Positions 10,907 to 22,161 of a stretch of 64,000 bases of DNA are shown piece by piece. The stretch comes from Proteus vulgaris (GTDB lineage Bacteria; Pseudomonadota; Gammaproteobacteria; Enterobacterales; Enterobacteriaceae). The stretch lies in assembly GCA_901472505.1 (NCBI GenBank), contig LR590468.1:2021501-2085500 (forward strand), in the 5' to 3' direction. The notes beneath the pieces were generated by a model. The model was not told where the DNA came from. It saw only the letters and a list, made by a program, of their open reading frames with translations, and ran no database searches. The position numbers and the translations under genes were made by a program. The first letter of the stretch is position 1. Every line of letters starts with the position of its first letter.

Positions 10907-13663
10907 ATGACAGATGAAACAGTAAAATCACTGGCAGAAGAGATTCAGACACCGGTTGAACGTTTGGTACAGCAGTTTGCTGATGCCGGTATTAAGAAGA
11001 CCGTCTCTGATTCTGTCTCCCAAAAAGAGAAAGAAACCTTACTGGCTTGGTTGAATCGTGATAAAGACGTATCAACCAACCAACCAGAAAAATTAACGTT
11101 ACAACGCAAAGTGCGTAGTACGTTAAGTGTTCCTGGTACAGGTGGCAAAAGTAAATCAGTAGCCATCGAAGTCCGCAAAAAACGCACTTATGTGAACCGT
11201 GACGCTGTTGAAAAAGCGCAAGCGGATGAGCAAGCTCAGCGTGAAGCGGAAGAAAAGGCGCATCGCGAAGCCGAAGAAAAAGCACAGCGCGAAGCACAAG
11301 AGAAAGCACAGCGCGAAGCTGAAGAAAAAGCAAAACGTGAAGCTGAAAAGGCAAAGAAAGATGCCGAAGAAAAAGCGAAACGTGAAGCTGAAGAAGCAAA
11401 ACGTGAAGCAGCGGAATTAGCTAAGCGCGAAGCAGCGGAAAAAGATAAAGTGAAACAAAACGATAAACCAAAAGCTGATAAAGCAGCAGATCAGGAAAAA
11501 GCACGTCGCAATGCTGAACAAGCTGAACTGAAGCGTAAAACGGAAGAAGCACAGCGCCGTAAAGCGGAAGAAGAAGCACGAATTGCAGCAGAAAAAGCAC
11601 GCCTTTTAGCTGAAGAAAATGCTGAAAAATGGACTGCTGAACCTAAATCGCCAGAAACTGAAGGCTCAGACTACCATGTAACCACATCACGTTATGCTCG
11701 TGATGCAGAAGATGAAAGTGATGCTGAAGTTGAAGGTGGCCGTGGTCGTGGTCGCAATGCTAAGGCACCTCGTCCTAAGAAAAATAACCGCCATTCTGAA
11801 AAAGCAGATCGTGAAGAAGCTCGTGCTGCTGGCCGTACTAACAAGAAAGGTAAACGTAAAGGTAGCTCACTACAACAAGGCTTCAATAAGCCAGCCGCTG
11901 TTGTAAACCGTGATGTTATTATCGGTGAGACTATTTCTGTTGCTGAACTTGCCAACAAAATGGCAGTAAAAGGGTCTGAAGTTATCAAAACTATGATGAA
12001 AATGGGTGCAATGGCAACCATTAATCAGGTTTTAGACCAAGAAACTGCACAGCTTGTTGCTGAAGAAATGGGTCACAAAGTTATCTTACGTCGTGAAAAC
12101 GAGTTAGAAGAACAAGTCATGAGCGATCGTGATACAGGTGAAGAAAGCGCTGTATCTCGTGCACCCGTTGTGACTATCATGGGTCACGTTGACCATGGTA
12201 AAACATCACTACTGGACTATATTCGTTCAACGAAAGTAGCATCAGGCGAAGCGGGTGGGATCACCCAGCATATCGGTGCTTATCACGTTAAAACAGATAA
12301 AGGTGAAATCACCTTCCTGGATACTCCAGGTCACGCCGCATTTACATCAATGCGTGCTCGTGGTGCTCAGGTAACGGATATCGTTGTTCTGGTTGTTGCG
12401 GCTGATGATGGTGTGATGCCTCAGACTATCGAAGCTATTCAACACGCAAAAGCGGCAAACGTACCTGTTGTGGTTGCTGTAAACAAAATCGATAAACACG
12501 AAGCTGATCCTGATCGCGTGAAAACTGAACTGTCTCAATATGGCATTCTGCCAGAAGAGTGGGGCGGTGAAACTCAGTTTATGCACGTATCTGCAAAACA
12601 AGGTTTAGGTATTGACGAACTGCTGGATGCGATCCTTTTACAAGCTGAAGTTCTTGAACTGAAAGCAGTTAAAGAAGGTATGGCAAGCGGTGTTGTTATC
12701 GAATCTTACCTCGATAAAGGCCGTGGCCCTGTGGCAACTATCCTTGTTCGTGAAGGTACGCTAAATAAAGGCGATATCGTTCTGTGTGGTTTTGAATACG
12801 GTCGTATTCGCGCAATGCGTAACGAATTAGGTCAAGACGTTCAATCAGCTGGTCCATCAATGCCTGTTGAGATTTTAGGTCTGTCTAATGTGCCTTCAGC
12901 AGGTGATGAAGCAACGGTAGTTCGTGACGAGAAAAAAGCACGTGAAGTTGCATTATACCGTCAAGGTAAATTCCGCGATGTTAAACTGGCTCGTCAGCAG
13001 AAATCTAAACTGGAAAACATGTTTGCTAACATGGAAGAAGGTAAAGTTTCTGAACTAAACATCGTGCTGAAAACAGACGTTCAAGGGACTTGTGAAGCAA
13101 TTACTGATGCATTAGTTAAACTGTCTACTAACGAAGTTAAACTGAAAATCATCGGTTCTGGTGTTGGTGGTATCACTGAAACTGATGCAACATTAGCAGC
13201 TGCTTCTAACGCAATTATTCTTGGCTTCAATGTTCGTGCTGATGCATCTGCTCGCCGTATCATTGAACAAGAAAGTGTTGATTTACGTTATTATTCCGTT
13301 ATCTATAGCCTGATTGACGAAATCAAACTGGCAATGAGTGGTATGTTGGCACCTGAATATAAACAAGAAATCATGGGGCTTGCAGAAGTCCGTGATGTGT
13401 TTAAATCACCTAAATTTGGCGCAATTGCGGGCTGTATGGTGGTTGAAGGTAACATCAAACGTAATAACCCAATTCGTGTTCTGCGTGATAACGTGGTTAT
13501 CTACGAGGGCGAACTGGAATCACTGCGCCGCTTTAAAGATGACGTTAACGAAGTTCGTAACGGCATGGAATGTGGTATTGGTGTGAAAAACTACAATGAT
13601 GTTCGTGCTGGCGACATGATTGAAGTCTTCCAAGTTATCGAAATCAAACGTTCTATTGATTAA
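10907..13663 (+). CDS. infB: Translation initiation factor IF-2
   Basis: GTPase that brings fMet-tRNA to the 30S subunit. 918 residues. The N-terminal IF2N module is followed by a long Glu/Lys/Ala/Arg-rich coiled coil (about 100-240), a basic linker, a second IF2N module ([22 protein letters not shown]), and the G domain with G1 GHVDHGKT at 426-433, DTPGH and NKID. Domains II-IV complete the protein. It is longer than E. coli IF-2 (890), mostly from the charged repeats. Intact. Confidence 0.97.
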   Translation: MTDETVKSLAEEIQTPVERLVQQFADAGIKKTVSDSVSQKEKETLLAWLNRDKDVSTNQPEKLTLQRKVRSTLSVPGTGGKSKSVAIEVRKKRTYVNRDAVEKAQADEQAQREAEEKAHREAEEKAQREAQEKAQREAEEKAKREAEKAKKDAEEKAKREAEEAKREAAELAKREAAEKDKVKQNDKPKADKAADQEKARRNAEQAELKRKTEEAQRRKAEEEARIAAEKARLLAEENAEKWTAEPKSPETEGSDYHVTTSRYARDAEDESDAEVEGGRGRGRNAKAPRPKKNNRHSEKADREEARAAGRTNKKGKRKGSSLQQGFNKPAAVVNRDVIIGETISVAELANKMAVKGSEVIKTMMKMGAMATINQVLDQETAQLVAEEMGHKVILRRENELEEQVMSDRDTGEESAVSRAPVVTIMGHVDHGKTSLLDYIRSTKVASGEAGGITQHIGAYHVKTDKGEITFLDTPGHAAFTSMRARGAQVTDIVVLVVAADDGVMPQTIEAIQHAKAANVPVVVAVNKIDKHEADPDRVKTELSQYGILPEEWGGETQFMHVSAKQGLGIDELLDAILLQAEVLELKAVKEGMASGVVIESYLDKGRGPVATILVREGTLNKGDIVLCGFEYGRIRAMRNELGQDVQSAGPSMPVEILGLSNVPSAGDEATVVRDEKKAREVALYRQGKFRDVKLARQQKSKLENMFANMEEGKVSELNIVLKTDVQGTCEAITDALVKLSTNEVKLKIIGSGVGGITETDATLAAASNAIILGFNVRADASARRIIEQESVDLRYYSVIYSLIDEIKLAMSGMLAPEYKQEIMGLAEVRDVFKSPKFGAIAGCMVVEGNIKRNNPIRVLRDNVVIYEGELESLRRFKDDVNEVRNGMECGIGVKNYNDVRAGDMIEVFQVIEIKRSID

Positions 13664-13683
13664 TCTAGTACGTCTTGTTTTAA

Positions 13684-13707
13684 AAGGGAGCTTAACGGCT
13701 CCCTTCT
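13684..13707 (+). terminator. Hairpin after infB
   Basis: AAGGGAG-CTTAACGG-CTCCCTT followed by a short pyrimidine tract. It is a weak intrinsic terminator in the 308-base gap before rbfA, which otherwise shows only AT-rich sequence and the rbfA ribosome binding site. Confidence 0.6.
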
Positions 13708-13971
13708 TATTCCCTTCTTTGCTGTATTCTTTTTTATTTCCTTCTTCATTTTTCAACATATTTCAACATAACCGAAATAGATTGGCTTTCAGTAATTTAT
13801 GAAAGTGAGATAACAGGGTAAAATAGCAATTAAGAAAAGTTTTATTACTAAAGAAATCAGAGAAAGCGGTCGTTCAATACCACTTCATGTATACTCTTTA
13901 GATATCATTGATTTTAGATCTGAATTAACAGTGACAATAAGGGCAATCCCCTATTGTTAGGGAGAGATAAA

Positions 13972-14373
13972 ATGGCAAGAGATTTTAGCCGTAGTCAGCG
14001 TGTTTCTCAGGAAATGCAAAAAGAAATCGCCATCATTCTACAACGTGAAGTGAAAGATCCTCGTATCGGAATGGCCACTGTATCGGGCGTCGAAATTTCT
14101 CGTGATTTGGCTTACGCCAAGGTATTCGTTACTTTTTTAAACTTATCTGGTGGTGATGAAAGCGAAGAAGATATGGTTGCTAATGGTTTAACCGCATTGA
14201 ATGAGGCTGCTGGTTTTATTCGTTCATTATTAGGTAAAGCAATGCGCTTACGTATTGTACCTGAATTGACATTTGCTTATGACAACTCATTAGTTGAGGG
14301 GATGCGTATGTCCAATTTAGTGTCTAATGTCGTTAAAAACGACGAAGAGCGCCGTCATAAAGAGGAAGAATAA
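13972..14373 (+). CDS. rbfA: 30S ribosome-binding factor RbfA
   Basis: Cold-shock 30S maturation factor with a KH-like fold. The ATG at 13972 follows a good ribosome binding site (GGAGAG, 8 bases upstream) and gives [20 protein letters not shown]; the frame's earlier TTG at 13954 is not conserved. [16 protein letters not shown] and [18 protein letters not shown] are family signatures. 133 residues, same as E. coli. The TAA stop overlaps the truB ATG (TAATG), so the two are coupled. Confidence 0.96.
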   Translation: MARDFSRSQRVSQEMQKEIAIILQREVKDPRIGMATVSGVEISRDLAYAKVFVTFLNLSGGDESEEDMVANGLTALNEAAGFIRSLLGKAMRLRIVPELTFAYDNSLVEGMRMSNLVSNVVKNDEERRHKEEE

Positions 14374-15326
14374 TGGGGCGTCGTCGTAAGGGGCGTGAGA
14401 TTAACGGCGTATTGCTACTCGATAAACCCCAAGATATTTCCTCTAACGATGCACTCCAAAAAGTCCGTCGTATGTTTAATGCCAGTAAGGCAGGGCATAC
14501 GGGGGCATTGGATCCTTTAGCAACAGGTATGCTACCTATTTGTTTAGGTGAAGCGACGAAGTTTTCACAGTTTCTATTGGATTCGGATAAGCGTTATCGT
14601 GTTATTGCCCGCTTAGGTCAACGAACGGATACTTCTGATGCACAGGGTGAAGTTATCCAAGAGCGCCCAGTGCAATTTACACAGCAAGCTTTAGACGATG
14701 CTTTAGAGAGCTTTCGTGGTGAAACATTGCAAGTTCCTTCAATGTACTCTGCCTTAAAGCATCACGGTAAACCGCTCTATGAATATGCAAGACAAGGTAT
14801 TGAAATTGAGCGAGAAGCTAGGCCTATCACCGTTTATGAACTCCAGTTTATTCGCTGGGAAGGCAATGAGTTAGAGCTGGAAATTCATTGTTCTAAAGGG
14901 ACTTATATTCGCACAATTATTGATGATCTGGGTGAGAAATTACAATGTGGTGCTCACGTTATTTTCTTACGCCGATTAGAGGTTGCTGATTATCCGAAAG
15001 AACGGATGGTCACATTAGATCAGCTAAGCATGATGATAGATAATGCGCAAACTGCACAAGAAGATCCTTTCTTGGCACTTGATGCTTTGCTATTGCCAAT
15101 GGATACGGCGGTTGCACATTTCCCTGTTATTAATCTCACTACGGTGATTGCAGGCTACCTAAAGCTAGGCCAGCCTGTTCGTGTTAATCATGATATTAAT
15201 GAAGGCGAATGGGTCAGGGTGACAGAAGGCAATGAAGAAAAATTTATCGGCCTTGCTATCATTAAAGAGGGGTTAGTTGCTCCGAAAAGAATCGTTGTTG
15301 AGTATAACGCCCAAGATAACACTTAA
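14373..15326 (+). CDS. truB: tRNA pseudouridine-55 synthase TruB
   Basis: Makes pseudouridine 55 in the T-loop of tRNAs. 317 residues. The motif [15 protein letters not shown] holds the catalytic Asp (about residue 48), with [19 protein letters not shown] and [13 protein letters not shown] as further TruB motifs. A C-terminal PUA-like domain follows ([18 protein letters not shown]). The start overlaps the rbfA stop by one base. Confidence 0.96.
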   Translation: MGRRRKGREINGVLLLDKPQDISSNDALQKVRRMFNASKAGHTGALDPLATGMLPICLGEATKFSQFLLDSDKRYRVIARLGQRTDTSDAQGEVIQERPVQFTQQALDDALESFRGETLQVPSMYSALKHHGKPLYEYARQGIEIEREARPITVYELQFIRWEGNELELEIHCSKGTYIRTIIDDLGEKLQCGAHVIFLRRLEVADYPKERMVTLDQLSMMIDNAQTAQEDPFLALDALLLPMDTAVAHFPVINLTTVIAGYLKLGQPVRVNHDINEGEWVRVTEGNEEKFIGLAIIKEGLVAPKRIVVEYNAQDNT

Positions 15327-15393
15327 TAGCAATCTTGCGCTAAAAGTGTTTGAAGCGTAGAATAATGCGGCTATCTGTTTAGGTGGCTGAGCT

Positions 15394-15421
15394 GGGTAGC
15401 TGAATTAGAGATTGGCTACCC
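15394..15421 (+). promoter_or_regulatory. Hairpin in the rpsO leader
   Basis: GGGTAGC and GCTACCC, seven perfect pairs, 30 bases before the rpsO start. No T tract follows. The S15 autoregulatory site of E. coli is also a leader structure, but this one lies farther upstream, so the equivalence is not shown. Confidence 0.35.
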
Positions 15422-15450
15422 TAAAAATTTTAATTAAATTGGAGTTTATT

Positions 15451-15720
15451 ATGTCTCTAAGTACTGAAGCGAAAGCACAAATCGTTGCTGAATTTGGTCG
15501 TGATGCTAACGATACTGGCTCAAGCGAAGTTCAGATTGCACTGCTGACTGCAGAAATCAACCACCTGCAAGGTCACTTTTCAGAGCACAAAAAAGATCAC
15601 CACAGCCGTCGTGGTCTGCTACGTAAAGTTTCCAGCCGTCGTAATCTGCTGGACTATCTGAAACGTAAAGATGTTGCTCGTTACTCTGCACTGATTGCAC
15701 GTTTAGGTCTGCGTCGCTAA
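15451..15720 (+). CDS. rpsO: 30S ribosomal protein S15
   Basis: 89 residues, identical in length to E. coli S15, which binds the central 16S rRNA domain and bridges to 23S. Start [21 protein letters not shown] at 15451 behind GGAG; the body [17 protein letters not shown] and the C-terminal [13 protein letters not shown] are canonical. The open frame upstream to 15412 is not part of the gene. Confidence 0.97.
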   Translation: MSLSTEAKAQIVAEFGRDANDTGSSEVQIALLTAEINHLQGHFSEHKKDHHSRRGLLRKVSSRRNLLDYLKRKDVARYSALIARLGLRR

Positions 15721-15737
15721 TCAATCGAGTTTCAGTG

Positions 15738-15762
15738 AAAAGGGGCCAGTTGGCCCCTTTTC
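15738..15762 (+). terminator. Terminator after rpsO
   Basis: AAAAGGGGCCA-GT-TGGCCCCTTTTCT directly after the rpsO stop. As in E. coli, pnp transcription could come from read-through plus its own promoter. Confidence 0.85.
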
Positions 15763-15845
15763 TACTAGAAAGTGCTATTTTTAATATTAGTCGTTATGTT
15801 TTAATGTGGTGATTGTTATTTCATCTCTCTAGTTACGACAATTCG

Positions 15846-15898
15846 CGCGGCTAATGAAAGTGTTTATGTTTTAGTGGTAAATATTTTCATTAGTCGCG
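15846..15898 (+). promoter_or_regulatory. Long hairpin in the pnp leader (RNase III-type processing site)
   Basis: Two 14-base arms, CGCGGCTAATGAAA and TTTCATTAGTCGCG, pair throughout with one G-U wobble, 73 bases before the pnp start. E. coli pnp mRNA is autoregulated by RNase III cleavage of such a leader stem followed by PNPase action; position and structure fit that mechanism. Confidence 0.75.
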
Positions 15899-15970
15899 AG
15901 GGGACGTAGCGGAGAAAAGATCATTCATCGTCGCTAAGCATCTGGCGACAATAAGATAAAGGATATTATT

Positions 15971-18103
15971 TTGCTGAATCCTACAGTTCGTAAATTTCAA
16001 TACGGTCAACATACGGTTTCAATTGAAACGGGTATGATGGCTCGTCAAGCAACAGCTGCTGTTATGGTTGACATGGACGGCACAGCTGTTTTTGTTACTG
16101 TTGTTGCAAAGAAAAAAGTTAAAGCTGGACAAGATTTCTTCCCATTAACAGTGGAACTATCAAGAGCGTTCATACGCGGCTGGTCGTATTCCAGGTAGTT
16201 TCTTCCGTCGTGAAGGACGTCCTGGTGAAGGCGAAACGTTAATTGCACGTCTCATTGACCGCCCTTTACGTCCATTATTCCCAGAAGGCTTCTTAAACGA
16301 AATTCAAATCGTTGCTACCGTTGTTTCTGTTAACCCACAAGTTAACCCAGATATCGTTGCAATGATTGGTGCTTCTGCGGTATTAGCACTGTCAGGTGTT
16401 CCATTTAATGGCCCTATCGGTGGTGCTCGTGTTTGGTTTTATCGATGGTCAATATGTTCTGAACCCAACCGTTGATGAGTTAAAAGTCAGTAAATTAGAC
16501 TTAGTGGTTGCGGGTACTGCGGGTGCAGTACTGATGGTTGAATCAGAAGCTGATTTATTATCAGAAGAAGAAATGTTAGGTGCAGTGGTATTTGGTCATG
16601 AACAACAACAAGTTGTGATTGAAAATATCAATGCATTAGTTGCAGAAGTTGGTAAAGAAAAATGGGATTGGGCGCCGGAAGCTATCAACCAAACTTTACA
16701 CGATCGTATTGCACAATTAGCGCAAGCACGTATTGGTGATGCATACCGTATTACTGAAAAGCAAGAGCGTTATGAACAAATCGAAGCTATCCGCGATGAA
16801 GTTATCGCGACATTAGTGGCTGAAGATGAAACTTTAGATGAAGCTGAAATCAGCGAAATTTTCTCAGGTCTTGAGAAAAACATCGTTCGTGCTCGTGTAT
16901 TGGCGGGCGAACCTCGTATCGATGGTCGTGAAAAGGACATGGTACGTGCACTAGATATCCGTACAGGTTTATTACCACGTACTCATGGTTCAGCATTGTT
17001 TACACGTGGTGAAACACAGGCTTTAGTGACTGCGACATTAGGTACTGCACGTGATGCTCAAACTATTGATGACATCATGGGCGAGCACACTGACACCTTC
17101 TTATTGCATTATAATTTCCCTCCATACTCTGTTGGTGAAACAGGCATGATGGGCTCACCAAAACGTCGCGAAATTGGCCATGGCCGTTTAGCAAAACGTG
17201 GTGTGTTAGCGGTAATGCCGACTATCGAAGAATTCCCATATACTGTTCGCGTGGTTTTCTGAAATCACTGAATCAAATGGTTCATCTTCAATGGCGTCTG
17301 TATGTGGTGCTTCTTTAGCACTGATGGATGCAGGTGTACCAATTAAAGAATCTGTTGCTGGTATTGCAATGGGTCTGGTAAAAGAAGGCGATAACTTTGT
17401 TGTTCTTTCAGATATTCTGGGTGATGAAGACCATTTAGGCGATATGGACTTTAAAGTTGCAGGTAGTCGTAATGGTGTCAGCGCATTACAAATGGATATC
17501 AAAATCGAAGGTATCACACGTGAAATCATGCAAGTTGCGTTAAACCAAGCGAAAAGCGCACGTCTGCATATTTTAGGTGTTATGGAAGATGCAATTAGCC
17601 AACCTCGTGCTGATATTTCTGAGTTCGCACCGCGTATTCACACTATCAAAATTAATTCAGACAAAATCAAAGACGTTATCGGTAAAGGTGGTTCAGTAAT
17701 CCGTGCATTAACGGAAGAAACGGGCACAACTATCGAAATCGAAGATGATGGTACTGTGAAGATTGCGGCAACAAGCAATGAGCAAGCTAAAATGGCAATT
17801 GCTCGTATCGAAGAAATCACTGCTGAAGTTGAAGTGGGCCGTATTTACAATGGTAAAGTAACTCGTATTGTCGATTTCGGTGCTTTTGTTGCTATCGGTG
17901 GCGGTAAAGAAGGTCTGGTTCATATTTCTCAAATCGCAGATAAACGTGTTGAGAAAGTGAGTGATTACTTGGAAATGGGTCAAGAAGTTCCAGTTAAAGT
18001 GCTGGAAATTGACCGTCAAGGCCGTATTCGCTTAAGCATGAAAGAAGCTCAAGCTAATCAGCAGGAAGCAACTGAAACTTCTTCTGAAGATTCTGCGAAT
18101 TAA
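15971..18103 (+). CDS. pnp: Polyribonucleotide nucleotidyltransferase (three apparent frameshifts)
   Basis: 3'-5' phosphorolytic exoribonuclease of the degradosome. TTG start at 15971 ([16 protein letters not shown]), as in E. coli. Two RNase PH domains, a KH domain ([20 protein letters not shown]) and an S1 domain ([15 protein letters not shown]) are visible. Three single extra bases break the frame: G at 16153-16154, T at 16432-16434 and T at 17255-17258. Removing them gives 709 continuous residues with [25 protein letters not shown] and [13 protein letters not shown] restored. Three shifts in an otherwise perfectly conserved gene point to sequencing errors. Confidence 0.94.
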
Positions 18104-18215
18104 TGATATTCTACTACCGATATCTAGACATAAGTATCGGTAGAGACTTATTATGACTGACAAGTAGGACGTCCAGAACGCTTTTTGTTGAAAGGTCTGA
18201 CTTTGGGAGTGAGAA

Positions 18216-19103
18216 ATGAAAACATTTCTGCGCGGTTGTTCTATTGCTGTTTTCATCTTTATTTCCGGATGCAGCACTAGTCCAGAATGGCGTCAGAATG
18301 CGATTTTCGCCACTCCATTACAACCTTCTTTACAACAAGAAGTGATATTGGCTCGCATAGAACAAATTCTTGCGAGTCGCTCATTAACCGAAGATGAATA
18401 CGCACAGCTTTTATATGAGCGTGGTGTGCTGTATGATAGTCTCGGTTTACGAGCTTTAGCGCGCAATGATTTTTCAATGGCGCTCTCAATAAGACCAGAT
18501 ATGCTAGAAATTTTTAATTTTCTAGGTATCTATTTTACGCAAGCGGCGAACTATGATGCTGCTTATGAAGCGTTTGATTCTGTTTTAGAGCTTGATCCAA
18601 CTTACAATAATGCGCGTTTTAATCGTGGTATCGCTTTATACTACGGTGGCCGATTGAAATTGGCGCAGGATGATCTGCAGGCGTTTTATCAGGTCGATCC
18701 AAATGACCCCATTCGTTCGCTTTGGTTATATCTTGTCGAAAAAGAGATAAACGCTGATTTGGCTAAACAACAGCTAAAACAGCGATACCAGCAGGCGGAT
18801 AAAACGGGGCAATGGGGATGGAATATAGTTGAGTTTTATTTAGGCAACATTAATGAAAAAGCGTTAATGTTAAGACTACGTGAAGCCTCAACCGATAACA
18901 CTTCGCTCGCTGAGCATCTTAGTGAAACTAACTTCTATTTAGGTAAGTATTACCTAAGTCTGGGGGACATGGATAGCGCAGAAGCGTTATTCAAGCTGAC
19001 GGTTGCCAACAATGCACATAACTTTGTTGAGCACCGCTACGCATTGTTGGAATTAGCGCTGTTAGGCCAACAAGAAGACCTAGCGGAATCGGACCAGCAA
19101 TAG
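18216..19103 (+). CDS. nlpI: Lipoprotein NlpI (TPR adaptor)
   Basis: Outer-membrane lipoprotein adaptor that scaffolds peptidoglycan hydrolases and delivers MepS to the protease Prc. Signal with lipobox ISGC, mature Cys19. Several tetratricopeptide repeats follow ([41 protein letters not shown]). 295 residues versus 294 in E. coli. Usual position between pnp and deaD. Confidence 0.95.
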   Translation: MKTFLRGCSIAVFIFISGCSTSPEWRQNAIFATPLQPSLQQEVILARIEQILASRSLTEDEYAQLLYERGVLYDSLGLRALARNDFSMALSIRPDMLEIFNFLGIYFTQAANYDAAYEAFDSVLELDPTYNNARFNRGIALYYGGRLKLAQDDLQAFYQVDPNDPIRSLWLYLVEKEINADLAKQQLKQRYQQADKTGQWGWNIVEFYLGNINEKALMLRLREASTDNTSLAEHLSETNFYLGKYYLSLGDMDSAEALFKLTVANNAHNFVEHRYALLELALLGQQEDLAESDQQ

Positions 19104-19131
19104 CTGACGAACATTTCTCTGATCAGTTTGA

Positions 19132-19160
19132 AAGCCATCATCTACATAGGATGAGGGCTT
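19132..19160 (+). terminator. Terminator-like hairpin after nlpI
   Basis: AAGCCATCATC and GATGAGGGCTT pair around a short loop and are followed by a T-rich stretch, 28 bases after the nlpI stop. Confidence 0.5.
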
Positions 19161-19204
19161 GTTTGTTCGTTTAATAATATAATTTGAGCCAGTTCACATT
19201 TTAG

Positions 19205-19273
19205 ATGATAAAGACCGACAAACCATGCGGTATGTTATGTCAACTGGCTGCCATAATGAATGAGGCACAGTGA
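19205..19273 (+). CDS. 22-residue leader-type ORF upstream of deaD (position of yrbN)
   Basis: The frame ATG at 19205 to TGA at 19271-19273 encodes [20 protein letters not shown] plus AQ and ends one base before the deaD ATG, an arrangement typical of translational coupling. E. coli has the small gene yrbN at this spot. There is an in-frame TAG just before the ATG and no strong ribosome binding site. Real expression is an inference. Confidence 0.45.
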   Translation: MIKTDKPCGMLCQLAAIMNEAQ

Positions 19274-19274
19274 C

Positions 19275-21131
19275 ATGACTACTGAAACCGATATGACTTT
19301 TGCTGATCTAGGTTTATCAGCACCAATTTTGACTGCACTGAATGACTTAGGCTACGAGAAGCCTTCTCCAATTCAGCAACAATGTATTCCTTTCCTTTTA
19401 AACGGCAATGATGTTTTAGGTATGGCACAGACCGGTAGTGGTAAAACCGCTGCATTTAGCCTGCCGTTATTACACAATCTTGATGAATCATTAAAAGCAC
19501 CACAAATTTTAGTTTTAGCACCTACTCGTGAACTTGCAGTTCAGGTTGCTGAAGCCATTGAAGATTTTTCTAAGCATTTACCAAAAGTAAATGTCGTTGC
19601 ACTGTATGGTGGTCAGCGTTATGACGTTCAATTACGTGCATTACGCCAAGGACCACAAGTCGTTGTAGGGACACCAGGTCGTTTATTAGATCATTTAAAT
19701 CGTGGCACATTAGATTTATCTAAACTGAAAGGTTTAGTCTTAGATGAAGCTGATGAAATGTTACGTATGGGCTTTATTGAAGATGTTGAAAATATCTTAA
19801 GTAAGATCCCAGCAGAACACCAAACTGCACTGTTCTCTGCGACAATGCCAGAAGCTATTCGTCGTATTACACGTCGCTTCATGAATGACCCTAAAGAAGT
19901 TCGTATTCAAAGCAGCGTAACGACACGTCCAGATATCAGCCAAAGCTATTGGATGACATTTGGTGCGCGTAAAAATGAAGCATTAATTCGTTTCTTAGAA
20001 GCGGAAGATTTTGATGCAGCGATTATTTTCGTTCGTACTAAAAATGCAACATTAGAAGTTGCAGAAGCATTAGAACGCAATGGTTATAACAGCGCAGCAT
20101 TAAATGGTGACATGAATCAATCATTGCGTGAGCAAACGCTAGAGCGTCTGAAAAATGGTCGTTTAGATATTTTAATCGCGACTGACGTTGCCGCTCGTGG
20201 TCTTGACGTTGACCGTATCAGCCTTGTTGTGAACTACGATATCCCAATGGATTCAGAATCTTATGTTCACCGTATTGGCCGTACGGGACGTGCTGGACGT
20301 GCTGGCCGTGCCATTTTATTCGTTGATAACCGTGAGCGCCGTTTACTGCGTAATATCGAACGTACAATGAAGATGACTATTCCTGAAGTAGAACTGCCAA
20401 ATGCAGAACTTATCAGCCAACGTCGTCAGGAAAAATTTGCACAGCAAATCGCTCAGCAATTAGAAACGAGCAACCTTGATCAATATCGTGCTCTGTTGCC
20501 TAAATTAGCGCCACAAGGTGAAGAAGCGTTAGATATGGAAACACTAGCTGCGGTATTGCTGAAAATGGCTCAAGGTGAGCGTGCGCTTATCCTACCACCA
20601 GATCCAGTTCGTCGTCCTCGTCGTGAATTTAACGATCGTGATGATCGTCGTCGTGATAATGATCGTGAGCGCTCTCCTCGCCGTGAACGTCGTGATGCTG
20701 GTGAGATGGATTTATACCGTATTGAAGTGGGTCGTGATGATGGTGTTGAAGTTCGTCATATCGTGGGCGCAATTGCTAACGAAGGTGATATTAGTAGCCG
20801 TTATATTGGTAATATCAAATTATATGGTTCTCACTCAACTATCGAGTTACCAAAAGGTATGCCAACGGACTTATTAGGCCACTTTACTCGTACACGTATC
20901 ATGAATAAACCACTGAATATGCAATTAGTGGGAGACGCTCAATCTCAGCCTTTCCGTGAGCGTCGTAATAACTCTCGCCGTGATGGTCAACCACAAGGCG
21001 GTCGTCGTTTTAACAATGGTGATCAACCACAACGTCGTGGTAATAACGAGCGTGGTGGTGAGCGTAGCAATTTCCGTGGTCGTAGTAACGAAGGGACTCC
21101 ACGTCGTCGTAGTAGCTCTCATAACCAATAA
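19275..21131 (+). CDS. deaD: ATP-dependent RNA helicase DeaD (CsdA)
   Basis: Cold-shock DEAD-box helicase for ribosome assembly and mRNA decay. Q motif ([26 protein letters not shown]), Walker [21 protein letters not shown] ([12 protein letters not shown]), SAT (FSATMP) and [15 protein letters not shown] are all present. A C-terminal RNA-binding domain ([21 protein letters not shown]) precedes an Arg/Asn/Gly-rich tail. The ATG at 19275, with GAGG upstream, gives 618 residues; a start at 19260 would add five. Confidence 0.96.
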   Translation: MTTETDMTFADLGLSAPILTALNDLGYEKPSPIQQQCIPFLLNGNDVLGMAQTGSGKTAAFSLPLLHNLDESLKAPQILVLAPTRELAVQVAEAIEDFSKHLPKVNVVALYGGQRYDVQLRALRQGPQVVVGTPGRLLDHLNRGTLDLSKLKGLVLDEADEMLRMGFIEDVENILSKIPAEHQTALFSATMPEAIRRITRRFMNDPKEVRIQSSVTTRPDISQSYWMTFGARKNEALIRFLEAEDFDAAIIFVRTKNATLEVAEALERNGYNSAALNGDMNQSLREQTLERLKNGRLDILIATDVAARGLDVDRISLVVNYDIPMDSESYVHRIGRTGRAGRAGRAILFVDNRERRLLRNIERTMKMTIPEVELPNAELISQRRQEKFAQQIAQQLETSNLDQYRALLPKLAPQGEEALDMETLAAVLLKMAQGERALILPPDPVRRPRREFNDRDDRRRDNDRERSPRRERRDAGEMDLYRIEVGRDDGVEVRHIVGAIANEGDISSRYIGNIKLYGSHSTIELPKGMPTDLLGHFTRTRIMNKPLNMQLVGDAQSQPFRERRNNSRRDGQPQGGRRFNNGDQPQRRGNNERGGERSNFRGRSNEGTPRRRSSSHNQ

Positions 21132-21169
21132 GAAACTTGAGATTCATTTGATTTCAAGTTGAATTGATA

Positions 21170-21204
21170 AAAGCCAGCCCACAAAAAGTGGACTGGCTTT
21201 TTTT
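21170..21204 (+). terminator. Terminator after deaD
   Basis: AAGCCAG and CTGGCTT arms, with further CCCAC/GTGG pairing, are followed by seven T. It ends the deaD transcript before the convergent regulator gene. Confidence 0.85.
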
Positions 21205-21323
21205 ATAGTAATGACCAGCCTTATTGATGGTTGACGCGATGAGGAGATTTAGTCATCACCTCGATGACAACATGAAAAAAGTTATCAACCTATATCAGAA
21301 GCAGTCATGATAAGTAAATTTTA

Positions 21324-21974
21324 TTATTTCTTATTTAGATTTCTTAAATGCTTATAAATTGTTGCTGAACTTATACCTAACTCGGTAGACACTATTTTAT
21401 GTGTTGCTGAAAATTCAAAAAGTCCACTTTCATCTAATTCTTTAATTATCTCTAAGTTCTTATATTTACTTGGAATATTTTTATTTCCATAAACTCTTTT
21501 CTTAATTGGCTCTAGATGGTTTTGTACAAGATTATTCACATCTTGTGAGAAATTTTCATGTTTTAAATTATTCGTATCAGTAAAACTATCTATTAATGCA
21601 TTTAATGGCATGTCAAGAGCAAAATTCATACAAATCATACCAATGGGTGTACCTGCATTATTAACAATTAAGGTTGATGATGATTTAAAGGGGCGAACAC
21701 TTTTGGTATTGAAATAAACCTCCCACATTTGATCTGTTCGATTGAATTTTGAGAGTTTCTCTAAGGCAATGTTAGTAACGGGGGCGCCTAAGCTACGGCC
21801 AGTAACATGCCCATTAACTATATGGATAACAGAGTGGCGTAAATCCTCAAAACTATGTAGCACTATTTCACAATAATCACCTAAAAATTGCCCCAGATTA
21901 TCAAGAAAAGGAATATAAGAATGAAGTAAATACCGATCTTCTTCAGTAATTTTTTGGTTTGTAGGAAGGTCCAT
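21324..21974 (-). CDS. YheO-type PAS/HTH transcriptional regulator
   Basis: A 216-residue regulator of the YheO/DauR kind. The N-terminal YheO-like PAS domain covers about residues 10-125 (FLDNLGQFLGDYCEIVLHSF, HIVNGHVTGRSLGAP, GTPIGMICMNFALD). The C-terminal helix-turn-helix is ISSATIYKHLRNL preceded by KELDESGLFEFSATHKIVSTELG. It is divergent from the isomerase/RidA/MFS operon with a 187-base shared promoter region and is probably its regulator. YheO-type proteins often sit beside RidA genes; the ligand here is unknown. Confidence 0.85.
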   Translation of the reverse strand: MDLPTNQKITEEDRYLLHSYIPFLDNLGQFLGDYCEIVLHSFEDLRHSVIHIVNGHVTGRSLGAPVTNIALEKLSKFNRTDQMWEVYFNTKSVRPFKSSSTLIVNNAGTPIGMICMNFALDMPLNALIDSFTDTNNLKHENFSQDVNNLVQNHLEPIKKRVYGNKNIPSKYKNLEIIKELDESGLFEFSATHKIVSTELGISSATIYKHLRNLNKK

Positions 21975-22039
21975 AATAAATTTTACCCATCATTACAGTT
22001 AAGTAATTCTAACGTTAAAAGTTATCTAAATCCATACTT

Positions 22040-22086
22040 TGTATACTTTTATTACACTGAGTAAAATATTTTTATACTTAGTTAAG
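22040..22086. promoter_or_regulatory. Possible operator between the regulator and its divergent operon
   Basis: Two copies of TATACTT lie within the 187-base divergent region, each beside a T-rich run. Spacing and placement fit a regulator binding region, but no site for this family is known to me and the region is AT-rich, so chance is possible. Confidence 0.3.
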
Positions 22087-22161
22087 TTTTATGATCCTAA
22101 GCACATACTTTATTTCCCTAATATGGCTAAATACACGGCATAGAAATTCGAGGAAAAGATT

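Noticed and set aside
10992..11399. Antisense Leu/Arg-rich ORF inside infB
   Set aside because: It is the mirror of the Glu/Lys/Ala repeat codons of the IF-2 coiled coil, with no ribosome binding site or independent support.
16151..17258. Programmed frameshifting in pnp or nusA
   Set aside because: No slippery heptamer with a downstream structure is present, families are never frameshifted, and three sites in one gene fit sequencing errors better.
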